From Eucommia ulmoides (taxonomy: Eukaryota > Streptophyta > Magnoliopsida > Garryales > Eucommiaceae): a stretch of 64,000 bases of DNA. The DNA lies in NCBI GenBank assembly GCA_016647705.1, contig CM028336.1, positions 13,648,880-13,712,879 of the forward strand, in the 5' to 3' direction. Each line of letters begins with the position of its first letter. The first letter of the stretch is position 1. The position numbers were made by a program, and so were the translations under genes. This document shows, one piece after another, positions 47,426-58,489 of this stretch. The notes under the pieces were generated by a model, which worked only from the letters and a program-made list of their open reading frames with translations, did no database searches and was not told where the DNA came from.

Positions 47426-49042
47426 ATTAATCCACCACCGCCAACTACACTCGGAGGATAGATTGTCTCGCCTCCCAAGGACATGTTCAAAATCCCCTTC
47501 GTCGCCATGCTATATATCAATTGTTGAGTTTGATGTTGGGTCACTGTGGACACTGCCCATTTTAAGTTAGGGGGTATTAGATGTTTTGTATGTTTTCGTG
47601 TTTAAGTACTTAATCTTGGTTATGTAGTTTAGGTTAAATTGTAGTTTAATTTCATGCATGTTTAGTTGTTAATTGTTGTGTTGTGTTAAGTTAGTGGTTG
47701 TTTAGTGAATTTCGTGCAAGATTGTTTAGCTTAGTATAAGTATGTTTGTGTTTGTAGTAGTTATTTTTGCATGTTGAGTTTTCTGGTTCCTCTGGGACAT
47801 TACCTGATGATAATATTATCCCTTAGTTGTTTATCAAGGTCACGCGTAATACCTATTCATGTGTGTTTTGTGTGCTTGACATCTCGTTTTGGTAAAAGTC
47901 ATTGTGGATCCTAATTTCTACCAGCACGTAGACTCAATGTACTGGCTATCCAATCGATTTGACGTCGATTATTCAGTAGCAAGTTCATGACAATTTAGGG
48001 ATTCTAGAACCTGATTGGGGAAACTTGAGGTGAAATCCTAGGCGAGATAGTTCAGGAGACATGATTTAAGTATTCATTTTGATCGCTTGAGTCATTGAAG
48101 CCTTTCATACTATATGTTTTACCCCTCGTTACCCTGTTGAAACCTGTAAGCCATTTCAATTCTGAACACGTAACAAATACCCTGGCCAATAAAACCTTTT
48201 CCAAACCTATGTCGCTAAACCTAAGGCACAATTTGAGTCAAAATCAAGTGAGCATTTGGAAATGCTACTTGAAGTGAGCGGTTGGGTTTTGGCGAACTTT
48301 TGATTGGTTCGGTATTCGAGTACTTACTTGTTATTTTTCTATTGTATTTCTACACCCGTGAAATTGTACAAATCAAATAAGTTTGGAGGTGTGGTTAATA
48401 AGAAAAAAAAAATGTGTAAATATAGTTGTATTTTTGTTTCTTTTGACAAGTAAGTACAATGTTTTAAAATATTAGTTCAGGGTTGTTTTAAATTGATATT
48501 TGAGGATACGAGTGTGATTGAGCACCAAGCGTTGTTCCTCGGGTATTGTTGAGTTAATAATGTTTACCTATTTTATATTCCTGATATACCCTTGGCCAGT
48601 TGACAAAAACCTAACCAAACCCTTTTGATCTTTTTGAATTTCCAAGCCTACATTAGTGGAGAGTGAAACCTAGTTTGGCATATAGATATCCTATACTTAT
48701 ATGGTTTAAGTCATGAACTTTGTTGGTGAATAATCCAATCCGGTCTTTGGATAGTACTATAATTGAGTTTTTGTGCACATACTTGAATGGATCTCGAATG
48801 GTGTTTACTGATATTGAATATTGAAATTCTAGAACACCACATGGTGCGTTTTATTCTTAAACTCAATTTGATCGGGGGCCATTGAGGGAAAACTTTTTGG
48901 TCAATTAGTTTGAATTCAAAAGTCACACATCATTGTTTTTAAGTCGTTTCAGTATTTCATCTTTAGTATTTGTGTTTTTAAATTTGTTGTGGTAGTTTGT
49001 TTTCTTATTTGTGTGTTTTTGCTTGAAGACAAACAAACGTTT
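47426..49042 (+). other. Element B non-coding 3' region
   Basis: About 1.6 kb, homologous to the same part of A, C and E. Polypurine-like tracts lie at 47563-47575 (AAGTTAGGGGGTA) and 48379-48391 (AAGTTTGGAGGTG), each about 0.7-0.8 kb apart from the next and from the terminal tract. No conserved frame. Confidence 0.7.
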
Positions 49043-49057
49043 GAGTTTGGGGGTATT
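49043..49057 (+). promoter_or_regulatory. Element B polypurine tract
   Basis: GAGTTTGGGGGTATT directly before the LTR start TGATGAGTGG. Confidence 0.8.
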
Positions 49058-49718
49058 TGATGAGTGGTTTATTTACTAAGAAATCAAGTATTTTTAGGTT
49101 CAAATATTGGTGTGTTTTTATGCATTTTTGTTAGTTTAATATGTTTTTGTGTTGTTTTATAGGTTTATAAATAAATGGGTGAAAAGATGCAAAATCGGTT
49201 CAGGTGTAGTAACTTCAACGCCATTGTCTAGCCACGATTCAATCCGATTTTGAAAAATATCAAAACATGGAAGTTGTCGATTTACATCTTATCTTTCCAT
49301 AGGTTTTTTAATCACCTCAATTGGAGTTGAGACAAGGAATATATGGCCAAATAAAGAATCTGGTGTCGGCACTGCCTTGAGCATCGCTGCAACAAACTTT
49401 TCCATTGTTACAGCGGTGATCCAGCAATAAATTTCTACCTTCCCATCGCTGTAGAGAACCGGCACCAGCTAACATTGATATTTTGATATATATTTTAGAT
49501 ATTTTGCATTCCCACTCATTTCCACAAGACCAAGAATGTTTTTGGGATATTTTTGGGAGCTTAAGATCATACCAACCAAGAGGAACAATAAATTGGAGAA
49601 GAGAAAATAAGATCGGAGCGGATTTTACAGACGTGGAATCATCTATTCTTCAGATATCAACTATTCTCCCTTGTTTCTCTCTTTTATTCTTAACTCTTGT
49701 TGGTTGTTTGATCATGTA
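49058..49718 (+). repeat. Element B 3' LTR, left part
   Basis: Matches the 5' LTR from 39417 (TGATGAGTGGTTTATTTA...). It breaks at ATCATGTA (TSD atgta, 49714-49718), where solo LTR D is inserted, and resumes at 51885. Confidence 0.8.
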
Positions 49719-51544
49719 TGTCATGACCTGGTTTCCCAGTGCCGTCACTATGGTTTCTCTTATAGAGAATTCCTAGCCTAAAATCCGACTAGTCAAATTT
49801 CACAATCTACAATATTCGATAAGTTTTATAAATCATGGAGATAATTTTAGTTGCCGATTTTACACTGGAAATTTATTACGTACCATAATCACCATTTATA
49901 TATATACCACCAAATAACCAACCAATATCCTTTTGTAAATTAATCGGCGGATTATATAGGTAGTGGTGACAAAACTAATTATTTAGTACTTTATTTCTTA
50001 AACCAGATATTTTCATTTCATTTCTCTAAATCATTTATTTTAACAACATATTGAAATCGAATTTCCAACCTCTTATCCAACCAATTATATTCAACAATTT
50101 CATTAACCGAATATTCAATACATTAAAAATTGGGAGAAATATTTTACAACTACGATAATTATAATTACCGTTTTTGCCGTTTACAATAATAAATAATAAT
50201 TACAATTTGTACAACTAGAAATTTCAATAATTTATCTTCTCGTCGTTTCCTCCTGATCGACCCTACAACTAAATACTGTGGGGTTGTGAGCTTACGCTCA
50301 GTAAAACTCTAACCCCTCTAATACGTGCATTTAATTAATATAACACATAAACCACATAAGCATGCTCGTCACATAAATTCCGCATTGTCTAAATTATTTC
50401 ATATAATTTCGACAGGTAAAGATTTCACAACAATATACCAACTAATTTTGTAATCACCCAAGAGACAATTAAATACATATATTAAGAGAGTTTGAAATTC
50501 TACCTGCCCCGAATCGTCCGCCTACCGAGAGATTGGATGTTAGATTTTTATGTTTCTTTGTTTTATGTTATTCTACGCCCAGACCCACTACCGAGGCGAG
50601 CTTCCTCCATTTTATTTTGCTCTGCACACTGACCCTTCACCGCCGAGGCGAAAGAATTACCGCCGAGGTGCCCATCCCTCATCTGCACACTGATCCTCTA
50701 CCGCCTAAGCGAAAAAAACCACTGCCTTGGCGAACACGCAGCAAATTCAATTTCTACTTCAATGAATTTCCACCGTTGCAACGGTGGTCATCTTCCTCTT
50801 CCTGTTCTGTTTTGCTTAGCCGCCATTCTCTTTCTTTCTCTCTCTCATCGCCAACTCCGATCACCCTCTTCTAAACATCTATATACACACAACACACACA
50901 GAAACACACCCACATACACACAGTAACAATTGAAACACACTCACACCCACATAGAACACACAACCATACACCCTTCTTTAACGGACCACCACTAACCGCC
51001 GTCGGACCAACTCACACCACGACTACCTCCGTCGATCCCCTTCTAACCACATGCATCACACATGCATACACAGCCAAACAAACGGAGAAATACACCCACA
51101 CACATACATGCAGCACACACAACACACAGTAGGAACACACACAACCAGCATCTCTCTCTCTCTAACTTTCACTTTCCGTCGGCCAAACTAACTGACAGCG
51201 ACACACCCACAACCTATGACTTCCTCACCATGAATAGAACACCCATCCACGTCAACAATTCAACCAGTCACACACACAAAGTAGTAGCGACACCCATTCC
51301 GGAGACGACGGTGACGATCAAACCACACACCATTGCCACCTTCATCGGACCAAATCACTGACCAAACTTACCACACACACATACATAGTAATATACACAC
51401 ACGTGACGAACACGTATCCCCACAATCGACGGTCGAACACCCACACCCACTTCACAACTCCCACCAGCGGATATCTCCCTCTTCTTTTTTCTCATCGCTT
51501 CTCGATTCTTCTTCGTTCTTCCCGAGGGTGTGGATATATATCAA

Positions 51545-51585
<41 letters not shown>

Positions 51586-51879
51586 GTGTGTATGTGTGTG
51601 TGTGACAAAAAAAGGCTTGCCAAGTGGCCGTTTTTCCTCCCTCCATTTTCCACTGTCTCTCTTTCTCTATATATATAATATAATTAATTTGCACTAACCT
51701 CCCCTCCATTTTTGTTAGGATATAAATTAAACCTAATTCAAATTTTAATGTTTTTAAAATTATAAATTAACCCCTCAAATTTTTAATTAAACAATAAATA
51801 ACACCATCCACCCCTTTATTTTCAAAATTTGCTCAAATGCGACTCAAATTGTATGTAGAAGAAAAATCAAGGTCTTATA
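49719..51879 (-). repeat. Solo LTR D, Tekay-like (minus strand)
   Basis: 2161 bp with perfect TSD atgta (49714-49718 and 51880-51884). Minus-strand ends are TATAAGACC (TGTAAGACC with one change) and GGTCATGACA. It shares blocks with the Tekay LTRs, for example CCGAATCGTCCG at 50509-50520 versus 25457 and 32273, and the AC-rich central part. It carries its own GC palindrome-like units at 50628-50790. A (TA)n run lies at about 51549-51580. No internal sequence is present. Confidence 0.8.
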
Positions 51880-51884
51880 ATGTA

Positions 51885-52626
51885 TATATACTTTTAAGTT
51901 GAATATTTGGTTATGACCATGAGCTAAACGTTTATTATTTAGGGATTGCTGAAATTTACATATACTATGTTTGAGTAATTCTATGTTTTGTTATCGGTTG
52001 TTATTCCCCATTCAATTGTGTTTACCGTTCTTTTACTTCCATTATATGCTCATTATGATATTTTGGTTGATTTGAGAATACGAGGTTTGACACTCGGGAG
52101 AGGTAACCCCGGATTCGGACTAGGGTTTAAACACAACGCGACATTCTAATGCTTCGGGCAATTATTAGAAAGTGTGCAATCCGTGAGGTTGGGGTGAGAC
52201 TTATGTAACCATTTAGATGCTAGATACGGATATCAGTGTTGACACGAATTGCATATTCATTTACTTTACACTTGGGCGAGGTAGTGAGTGAATTTTAGAC
52301 ACCTAGATTGTCTAATAGATTAAAGACCGTTAATGTAAACTAGACTAAATCAAACACGTTTTAGTGAACGAAGTTAATGCCTAGATAATTTATTCCCATA
52401 AACGTTATTCTTAGTATTTTAGTTTAATTAGTTTAGTTTAGTTTTATATTTTTACAAAAAACCAAAAATTGGAACGCCTAAATAAAGTTTGGTTACAATA
52501 ATCGCGGTACTTAGCGACAATTTCATCCAATCCATGTGGATACGACAACCCTACTCTTCACTATTCTATTAAAACTTAACCTCATGCACTTGCAAGTAGT
52601 TCAAAGCGATTAAAATATTGCCAAAA
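51885..52626 (+). repeat. Element B 3' LTR, right part
   Basis: Resumes with TATATACTTTTAAGTTGAAT, matching 40068 onward, and ends ATTGCCAAAA (GCCAACA in the 5' LTR) before the TSD copy gcagt. The conserved block TTTGACACTCGGGAGAGG starts near 52087. Confidence 0.8.
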
Positions 52627-52631
52627 GCAGT

Positions 52632-52854
52632 AAACAAAGACAGTAAACATTTATGCATGTTGATATATACACATGAAATTATATGCTTAGTATTGTTTTG
52701 TTATTATTATTATTGTTATTGTTATTGTTATTGTTGTTACAATTATGTTTTTGGTAGGGAATTGTTTATAATTGAAATTAAAGACATAATGCTTGGATGT
52801 TAATTAAACAGTGAATATGGATTTAGACTCCAACTAGGCCTAACTCTCTTATAG
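52632..52854 (-). other. Tat/Ogre-like 5' leader segment
   Basis: Lies between the TSD of element B and the primer-binding site of the minus-strand Tat-like element. Contains an imperfect TTATTG repeat (52699-52737). Continues at 39416 after removal of element B; both edges share 'aagacagtaaa'-type sequence. Confidence 0.5.
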
Positions 52855-52872
52855 TCCCCAGTGAAGTTGCCA
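52855..52872 (-). promoter_or_regulatory. Tat/Ogre-type primer-binding site
   Basis: Minus-strand TGGCAACTTCACTGGGGA, two bases from the LTR end (GGGGTATGTCA). It resembles TGGCGACTCCACTGGGGA, the site seen in many plant Tat/Ogre elements and commonly assigned to tRNA-Arg. Confidence 0.6.
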
Positions 52873-52874
52873 AC

Positions 52875-53548
52875 TGACATACCCCGGATTTTGATAGCGG
52901 AAGAAGTAGAGGATCAAAACAAGTTTCATACCTTCCTCTCTAAGTCCTCCAAATCCGTTCATTTTGAAAAGGGTTTTTCAGGGGCTTTTCTAGGTGTCGG
53001 TTTTGAAAAACTTCTTGGGCCAGGATTTTACGTTAAAAACATAGTCACCACCTAGCATGGGTTTAAATGGTGTGCTAGGTCACGATCCTCACATGTTCTT
53101 AACATGTTCTTGGATTATTTGATGTTCTTGAATGTTCTTGAGATGCTTGGAATGGTTTTGTATGGTTTGAGCATAGTTTGGTTGTTATAGTTAAAAAATA
53201 AGTGTTTATTTGGTTGTTCTTGACAAAATCAAGTGCTTATTTGGTTGTTTAAGTGTTTGTTTAGTTGTTTATGGGTTTTATGTGTTATGTACATGAAATT
53301 AAAGTTTGTTATCTACATGGTTATTCTATATACAAGCAATATACACAACTTTAAGCCAAGATCATAGGTTTTTTTTTTTTAAGAAACATACCTACTTAGG
53401 GGATGTAGTATTCTCTAAGTGATTTCCCCATTTTCCTCCTTGATCTTCTTGGTTGGTGGTTGATCGGTGATCGTCGATCCCTCGAGTAATTAGCCAAGAA
53501 CTCAAGAATACCCTACTTAGGGGATGTGGTTATCCCTAAGTAGATAAT
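52875..53548 (-). repeat. Tat/Ogre-like 5' LTR, terminal (R-U5) part
   Basis: Left part of the minus-strand LTR that starts at 62778; element E splits it (TSD ataat at 53544-53548 and 61329-61333). It contains the first unit (about 53385-53510) and half of the second unit of a tandem duplication of about 120-130 bp beginning CCTACTTAGGGGATGT. The second unit continues at 61334. Confidence 0.65.
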
Positions 53549-54878
53549 TGAAAGGTGTAATTTGCATATCTATTTTCAAACTGAACTTGTTAGTTTTCGA
53601 GTATTTTTTATAGTGTTTTAATACGTTTTTATTTATTTTGTCTTAAATTAGGTGTGTGGAGTGAAAATGTATGAAAACGGATCATAAACGATCAAATCGG
53701 ATCAAGAATAGTGGAAGAACGGTGGGAACACAAACATTAGGGAAAAATTCAGAACTTGCAACCCACCGCCGCGGTGGTGAAACCACTGCTGTGGTGGTCA
53801 AGATGCAGAGAAGGTCCTAAACATTCAGCAAGTCTACCACCACGGCGGTGAAACAACAGAATGACTCTGCACCACCGCCGAGGCTATGACCATAGCCGAC
53901 ATGCTCACTACCATGGCGATCACTCTGAACATATTTTAGATATTTATTTAGATATTTTTGCTCCCAATATCTTCCTCCTCTCTTCTATTTCGGCTATTAG
54001 AGAGCTCCAAGGGTTAGAATAGGGTTGAGAGGTTTTGGGGGAACGGTTTAAGCATCAAATCTTCGGATAACGGCTAGTTTTCTTTGTTTCTTTCTTTATT
54101 TCTCAACTTTGGTTTATGGTTTGAGCATGTTTAGCTCATTTTTCATTGTATATATGGTTATGGCCGTTAGCTAAATAAATATTGTCTAGGGATTAATAAT
54201 ATTTATAAATATATGGTTTTGAAATCAGTGTTTCGTTAATGGTTGTTCTTCATTATTTGATTGTGTTTTTTGTTTCTCCTTGTTTATTATGCTTGTTATG
54301 ATATACTGAGAATATGGGGTTCGACACTTGGGAAAGGTAATCCCAGATTCGAACTAGGGTTTAAACACAATGCAGCGATCTAATAACCTGAGAGTGAGTT
54401 AGAGAGTGTGCAATCAATGACATTGCGAAAAGACTCATGTGACTATATATTTTAAAAAACACTAGAGGATGACTTCAGCGTTAACGCGAAGTCACATATT
54501 CATTTACTTGTTACTTGGGATAGGGAGTGAATGAGTTTACGATACAGAGATTATCAGATAAGTCGAACATCGTTAACGTAAACTAAACGAGATCAAACAC
54601 ATTTAGGTAAATGAAGTTAATCCCTAGATAATCCATTCCCTTAAACGTCTCAAACTAGTAATATAGATTAATTAGATAAATTAGTATTTTAGTATTAGTA
54701 TTAATTAATTTTCAACTACAATTTTTATCGCCTAGATAAAATTAGGTTATGATAATTACGGAACTCGACAATATTCTCAATCAATATCTATGGAAATGGT
54801 AAACCTTACTCTTCTCACTCTACTAAAACTTGACCCGTACATTTGTGATGAAAGTGGCGATGTAATAATCCGCCACTA
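53549..54878 (+). repeat. Element E 5' LTR
   Basis: 1330 bp, TGAAAGGTGTAATTT...CCGCCACTA. U3 palindromes at 53760-53915 include ACCCACCGCCGCGGTGGTGA. The TATA position reads CTCCCAATATC and has lost the box. Confidence 0.85.
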
Positions 54879-54884
54879 AGTTTT

Positions 54885-54902
54885 TGGCACCGTTGCCAGG
54901 GA
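54885..54902 (+). promoter_or_regulatory. Primer-binding site, tRNA-Asp type (element E)
   Basis: TGGCACCGTTGCCAGGGA, two transitions from the standard Athila site. Confidence 0.85.
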
Positions 54903-55023
54903 TTGTGTTTTAGATTATTGTTGATATTGTGAGTAAATAACTTAATTTTAATTTAGATATTTATTTTGTTTATAATTTTTGTTTGTCGTTTTGTTTTCTA
55001 TTTCTTATGCAGGGTACTTGACA

Positions 55024-56013
55024 ATGTTAGATCGGCGAGTATTGATGTATTTCTTTCAACATGATTCTAAGTCATTTTATTGTGCTTGGGATCGATACAA
55101 ATAATTGTTGTTCTGGTTTCCAAACCATCGTTTCCTGAGGGAGTGTCAACTATTGAATTTTCTCGTTGGGTTACTAGTCGCAGCCAGAAATTGGGTTGAA
55201 AGAGGAAATGGTACCACCTCTTTTGACCAATTAACCACGAACGAAGCCTATCAATTATTGGAAGACATAGCCGAGTTCGATTTCCAGTATTGGAATTATT
55301 CGCCAAGTTATTAAAGCTTGGCGAATAGTATCACTGCTTTGGAGCCATGGATTGACACCCCAGACCAATACGTTGAGTCTTCTCCCATCCTGGAGGAAAT
55401 ATTTGCTAATTTTATTAGGGAGAATCAAGCATTCTGGAGGGAGACGAATGACCGTATCAATGAGCATGAAGATCATCTTAACAACATTGAGACAATTTTC
55501 ACTGAAATCGATGCGACCATAACGTCTTTGCAGACGCAAATCGATCAGGTAATCTGCTTGATTGAGGCCGAGTTAGATGTGGTGGCACTGGGAGATTCAC
55601 AAGCCATATCAAGTGAAAGCCACCGTAAGGAATCGGAAGCGAATGGAAGGAGCTTGGGAGAGTTCAAATATGATTATTCGAATGAGCCGGGAACCCAAGC
55701 CTAGATCAACGATTGTGATTCGTTACCATTAGAGATCTAAATTGTGATACCACCATCGATCCCAGACGATCACATCTACGACAATCCGATGTGGCTAACT
55801 TGTCATTTGTCGCCATTAGTAATGTTCTTTCATGCCCACCAAGTACATGAATCGGTGGAGAATCTTGTTGAAAGCTTGGACCAAATAATGCCAAATCTCG
55901 CTAAGCTTGAGGGCATAAACAATCAAGACCCGTATGTAGTGTTGTATGATACTTACTATGGGTGGAAGCCACTCTTTAATGAGTCATTCTCCATGTCGGG
56001 CCGAGGACAATAA
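55024..56013 (+). pseudogene. Element E gag-like pseudogene (330 codons, four in-frame stops, no frameshift)
   Basis: One frame from ATG 55024 to the stop at 56011-56013, broken only by stops at 55102, 55312, 55702 and 55738. It shows SFYCAWDRYK, NFLVGLLVAARNWVERGNG, NEAYQLLEDIAEFDFQYW (gag pattern), then EPWIDTPDQY, DRINEHEDHLNNIE (probable coiled coil), IEAELDVVALGDSQAISSE, and the family tail IPDDHIYDNPMWLTC, DPYVVLYDTYYGWKPLFNES and a final SGRGQ. Three of the four stops are explained by CAA to TAA or TGG to TAG against sister copies. The block GGGAGGCAACCCA follows at about 56028. No protease motif is present. Confidence 0.75.
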
Positions 56014-57534
56014 ATTGCGTGCTTCTTGGGAGGCAACCCAACAAACAAAATATATTAAATCTGTCACTACCGACTTGATTCAGACGCGAGATTCTTTCGC
56101 CTCCCAAGTACGTGTTCCAAGCCCCCGTCTTTATTATAATGTTTTATATTGTCATTGGGATCACTGATGGGTTGTTGAAGACATTGTCCATTTTAAGTTT
56201 GTCGGTGATGTGTAGGATGTTAGTATGTTTTATTGTTTTACCATATTGCATGTTTGTTTAGTGTAGAATGTTTTTGTATTGTTGTTGTTGTATGCTGAGT
56301 TTTGCGTTCATCTAGGCCATTACCTAATGATGATATTACCCCCTAGTTGTTTTTGAGGTCAAGGATAATACCCATGCATGTGTGTTTTGTGTACTTGACA
56401 ATGCATTTTAGTGAAAGTTATTTTGGATCCTAATTTGCACGGGCATGTAGACTCAACGTATTTCTATTCAATTGATTTGAGGCCGATTATCGATTAGCCA
56501 AACTCATGATAATTTAAGGATTCTATAACCTGATTGAGGGGAAGCTTGAGGCAAAATCCTAGGCGAGGTAATTCAGGAGATATGATTTGGGCATTTATTT
56601 TGTCGCTTGAGCCTTTTAAGCCTACCATGTTATATGTTTATCCTTCATTACCCTGTCGAAGCTTAAAATTCCGTTTCAATTCTTAACACAAAATTAATAC
56701 CCTGGTCAATTAAACTTTTTCCAAACCTATATCGCTAAACCGAAGGCATAATTTGAGTGTATCAAGTTAGCATTCGTTTATGCTACTTGAAGTGAGCAGT
56801 TGGGTTTAGGGCGAACTTTCGATTGGTTCGGTATTCGAGTACACACTTGTCATTTTTCATTCATTTTAACCACACCCATGAAATTCTAATAATCGAATAA
56901 GTTTGGGGGTATAGTTTGTAAATAACAAAAAAAAAAAAACATACGTAAATATCATTAAATTTAAGTTTCTTTTTACAAGTGAGTACGTCGGTCTTAAATG
57001 TTTGTTCAGGATTGTATCCAATTTATCTATAGGGGTTCGAGAGTGAGTGTGTCAAGCGTTGAGCCTTGGGTAACGTTAAATTAACAACGTTAACCCGTTT
57101 TCTATTCCGAAATACCCTTGGCCAAATATTCCAAAACCAAACCAAGTTCTTCTGATCTTTATAAATGTCCAAGCCTACATTAGTGGAGAGTGGACCCCAA
57201 TCTGGTATATGGATATCCTAATCCTTTACGGTCTAAGTCATGAGTTTTGTTGGTGAATAATCCAATCCGATCTTGGATAGCTATATTATTAAGTCTTGCA
57301 CAAACACGTTGACAGGATCTAGAATGGTATTTACCGTTATTGAATGTCGAAATTCTAGAACACCACATGATGCATTTTATCACTTGAACTCGATATGACT
57401 AGGGTTTGTTGAGGGAAAAATGTTTTGGTCGGTAGAAGAATTCAAAACTCGCATATCGTTATGTTTTGATTGTTTGTGTTTAGGTTATTCATGTTATTTA
57501 ATTTGGTTGTTTTGCTCGAGGACTAGCAAAATTT
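56014..57534 (+). other. Element E non-coding 3' region
   Basis: About 1.5 kb homologous to the same part of A, B and C. Polypurine-like tracts at 56194-56205 (decayed, preceded by GACATTGTCC) and 56898-56910 (AAGTTTGGGGGTA). No conserved frame. Confidence 0.7.
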
Positions 57535-57550
57535 CAAGTTTGGGGGTATT
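57535..57550 (+). promoter_or_regulatory. Element E polypurine tract
   Basis: CAAGTTTGGGGGTATT abuts the 3' LTR start TGATAAGTG. Confidence 0.85.
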
Positions 57551-58489
57551 TGATAAGTGTAATTTACCTATCTATTTTCAAAGCGAACTTGTTAGTTTTC
57601 GAGTATTTTTTATAGTGTTTTAATACGTTTCTATTTATTTTGTCTTAAATTAGGTGTATGGAGTGAAAAGGAATGAAAATGGATCATAAACAATCAAATC
57701 GGATTAAGAACGGTGGAAGAACGATGGGAAAACAAGTATAAGGGCAAAATTCAGAACCTGTAGCCCACCGCTGCGGCGGTCAAGATGCAAAGAAGGGCCT
57801 AAACAATAAGCAAGTCCACCGCCGCAGCGGTGAGATCTACCGCCACGGCGGTGAAACAACAAAATGACTCTACACCCACCGTCGTATCCACCGCCAAGGC
57901 CGTGACCACAGCCGACATGCCCACCGCCGCGACAATCACTTTGCACACATGTTAGATATTTATTTAAATATTTTTGCTCCCTATATCTTCATCTTCTCCT
58001 CTATTTTTGCTATTAGAGAGCTCCTAGGGTTAGAATAGGTTTGGGAGGTTTTTAGGGAATGCTCAACCAAATCCGAATGAGAATAACACATTGCGAAGAA
58101 GGAGAAGCGATATCGGAACGATTTTAGCGTCAAATCTTCGAATAACGGCTAGTTATCTTCGTTTCTTTATTTATTTCTTAACTTTGGTTTATGATTTAAG
58201 CATGTTTAGCTCATTTGTCATTGTATATACGGTTATGGCCGTTAGCTAAACAGATATTGTCTAGGGATTAATAATATTTATGAATATGTGGTTTGAAACC
58301 GGTGTTTCGTTAATGGTTGTTTTTCATTATTTGATTGTGTTTGTCGTTTCTCCTTGTTTATTATGCTTGTTATGATATACTGAGAATACAAAATTTGACA
58401 CTCGGGAGAGATAACCCTGGATTCGGACTAGGGTTTAAACACAACGCGATGATCTAATAACCCAGGATGGAGTTAGAGAATGTGCAATC
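57551..58489 (+). repeat. Element E 3' LTR, left part
   Basis: Matches the 5' LTR from 53549. U3 palindromes at 57762-57935 (for example CCACCGCTGCGGCGGTCAAG). Interrupted after GTGCAATC (TSD caatc, 58485-58489) by solo LTR F. Confidence 0.85.

Larger units (their letters stand above)
39417..52626 (+). mobile_element. Element B: non-autonomous Athila-like LTR retrotransposon carrying two insertions
   Basis: TSD gtagt (39412-39416) and gcagt (52627-52631), one mismatch. The 5' LTR is split by element C (40589-46065) and the 3' LTR by solo LTR D (49719-51879). Internal order: primer-binding site, 334-codon gag-like frame with four stops, non-coding 3' region, polypurine tract. Its U3 differs from that of A, C and E, but R-U5, primer-binding site and gag are the same family. 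Stripped of inserts it is about 5.6 kb. It has no pol. Confidence 0.85.

Noticed and set aside
51403..51709. Short frames on both strands around a (TA)n tract
   Set aside because: Low-complexity Ile/Tyr products inside solo LTR D; not conserved.
52855..52872. Alternative reading as a plus-strand Tat leader
   Set aside because: The plus-strand phrase CCCAGTGAAGTTGCC could suggest plus orientation, but the TGTAGACAC LTR start at 62778, the TATA box and the primer-site spacing all fit the minus strand.
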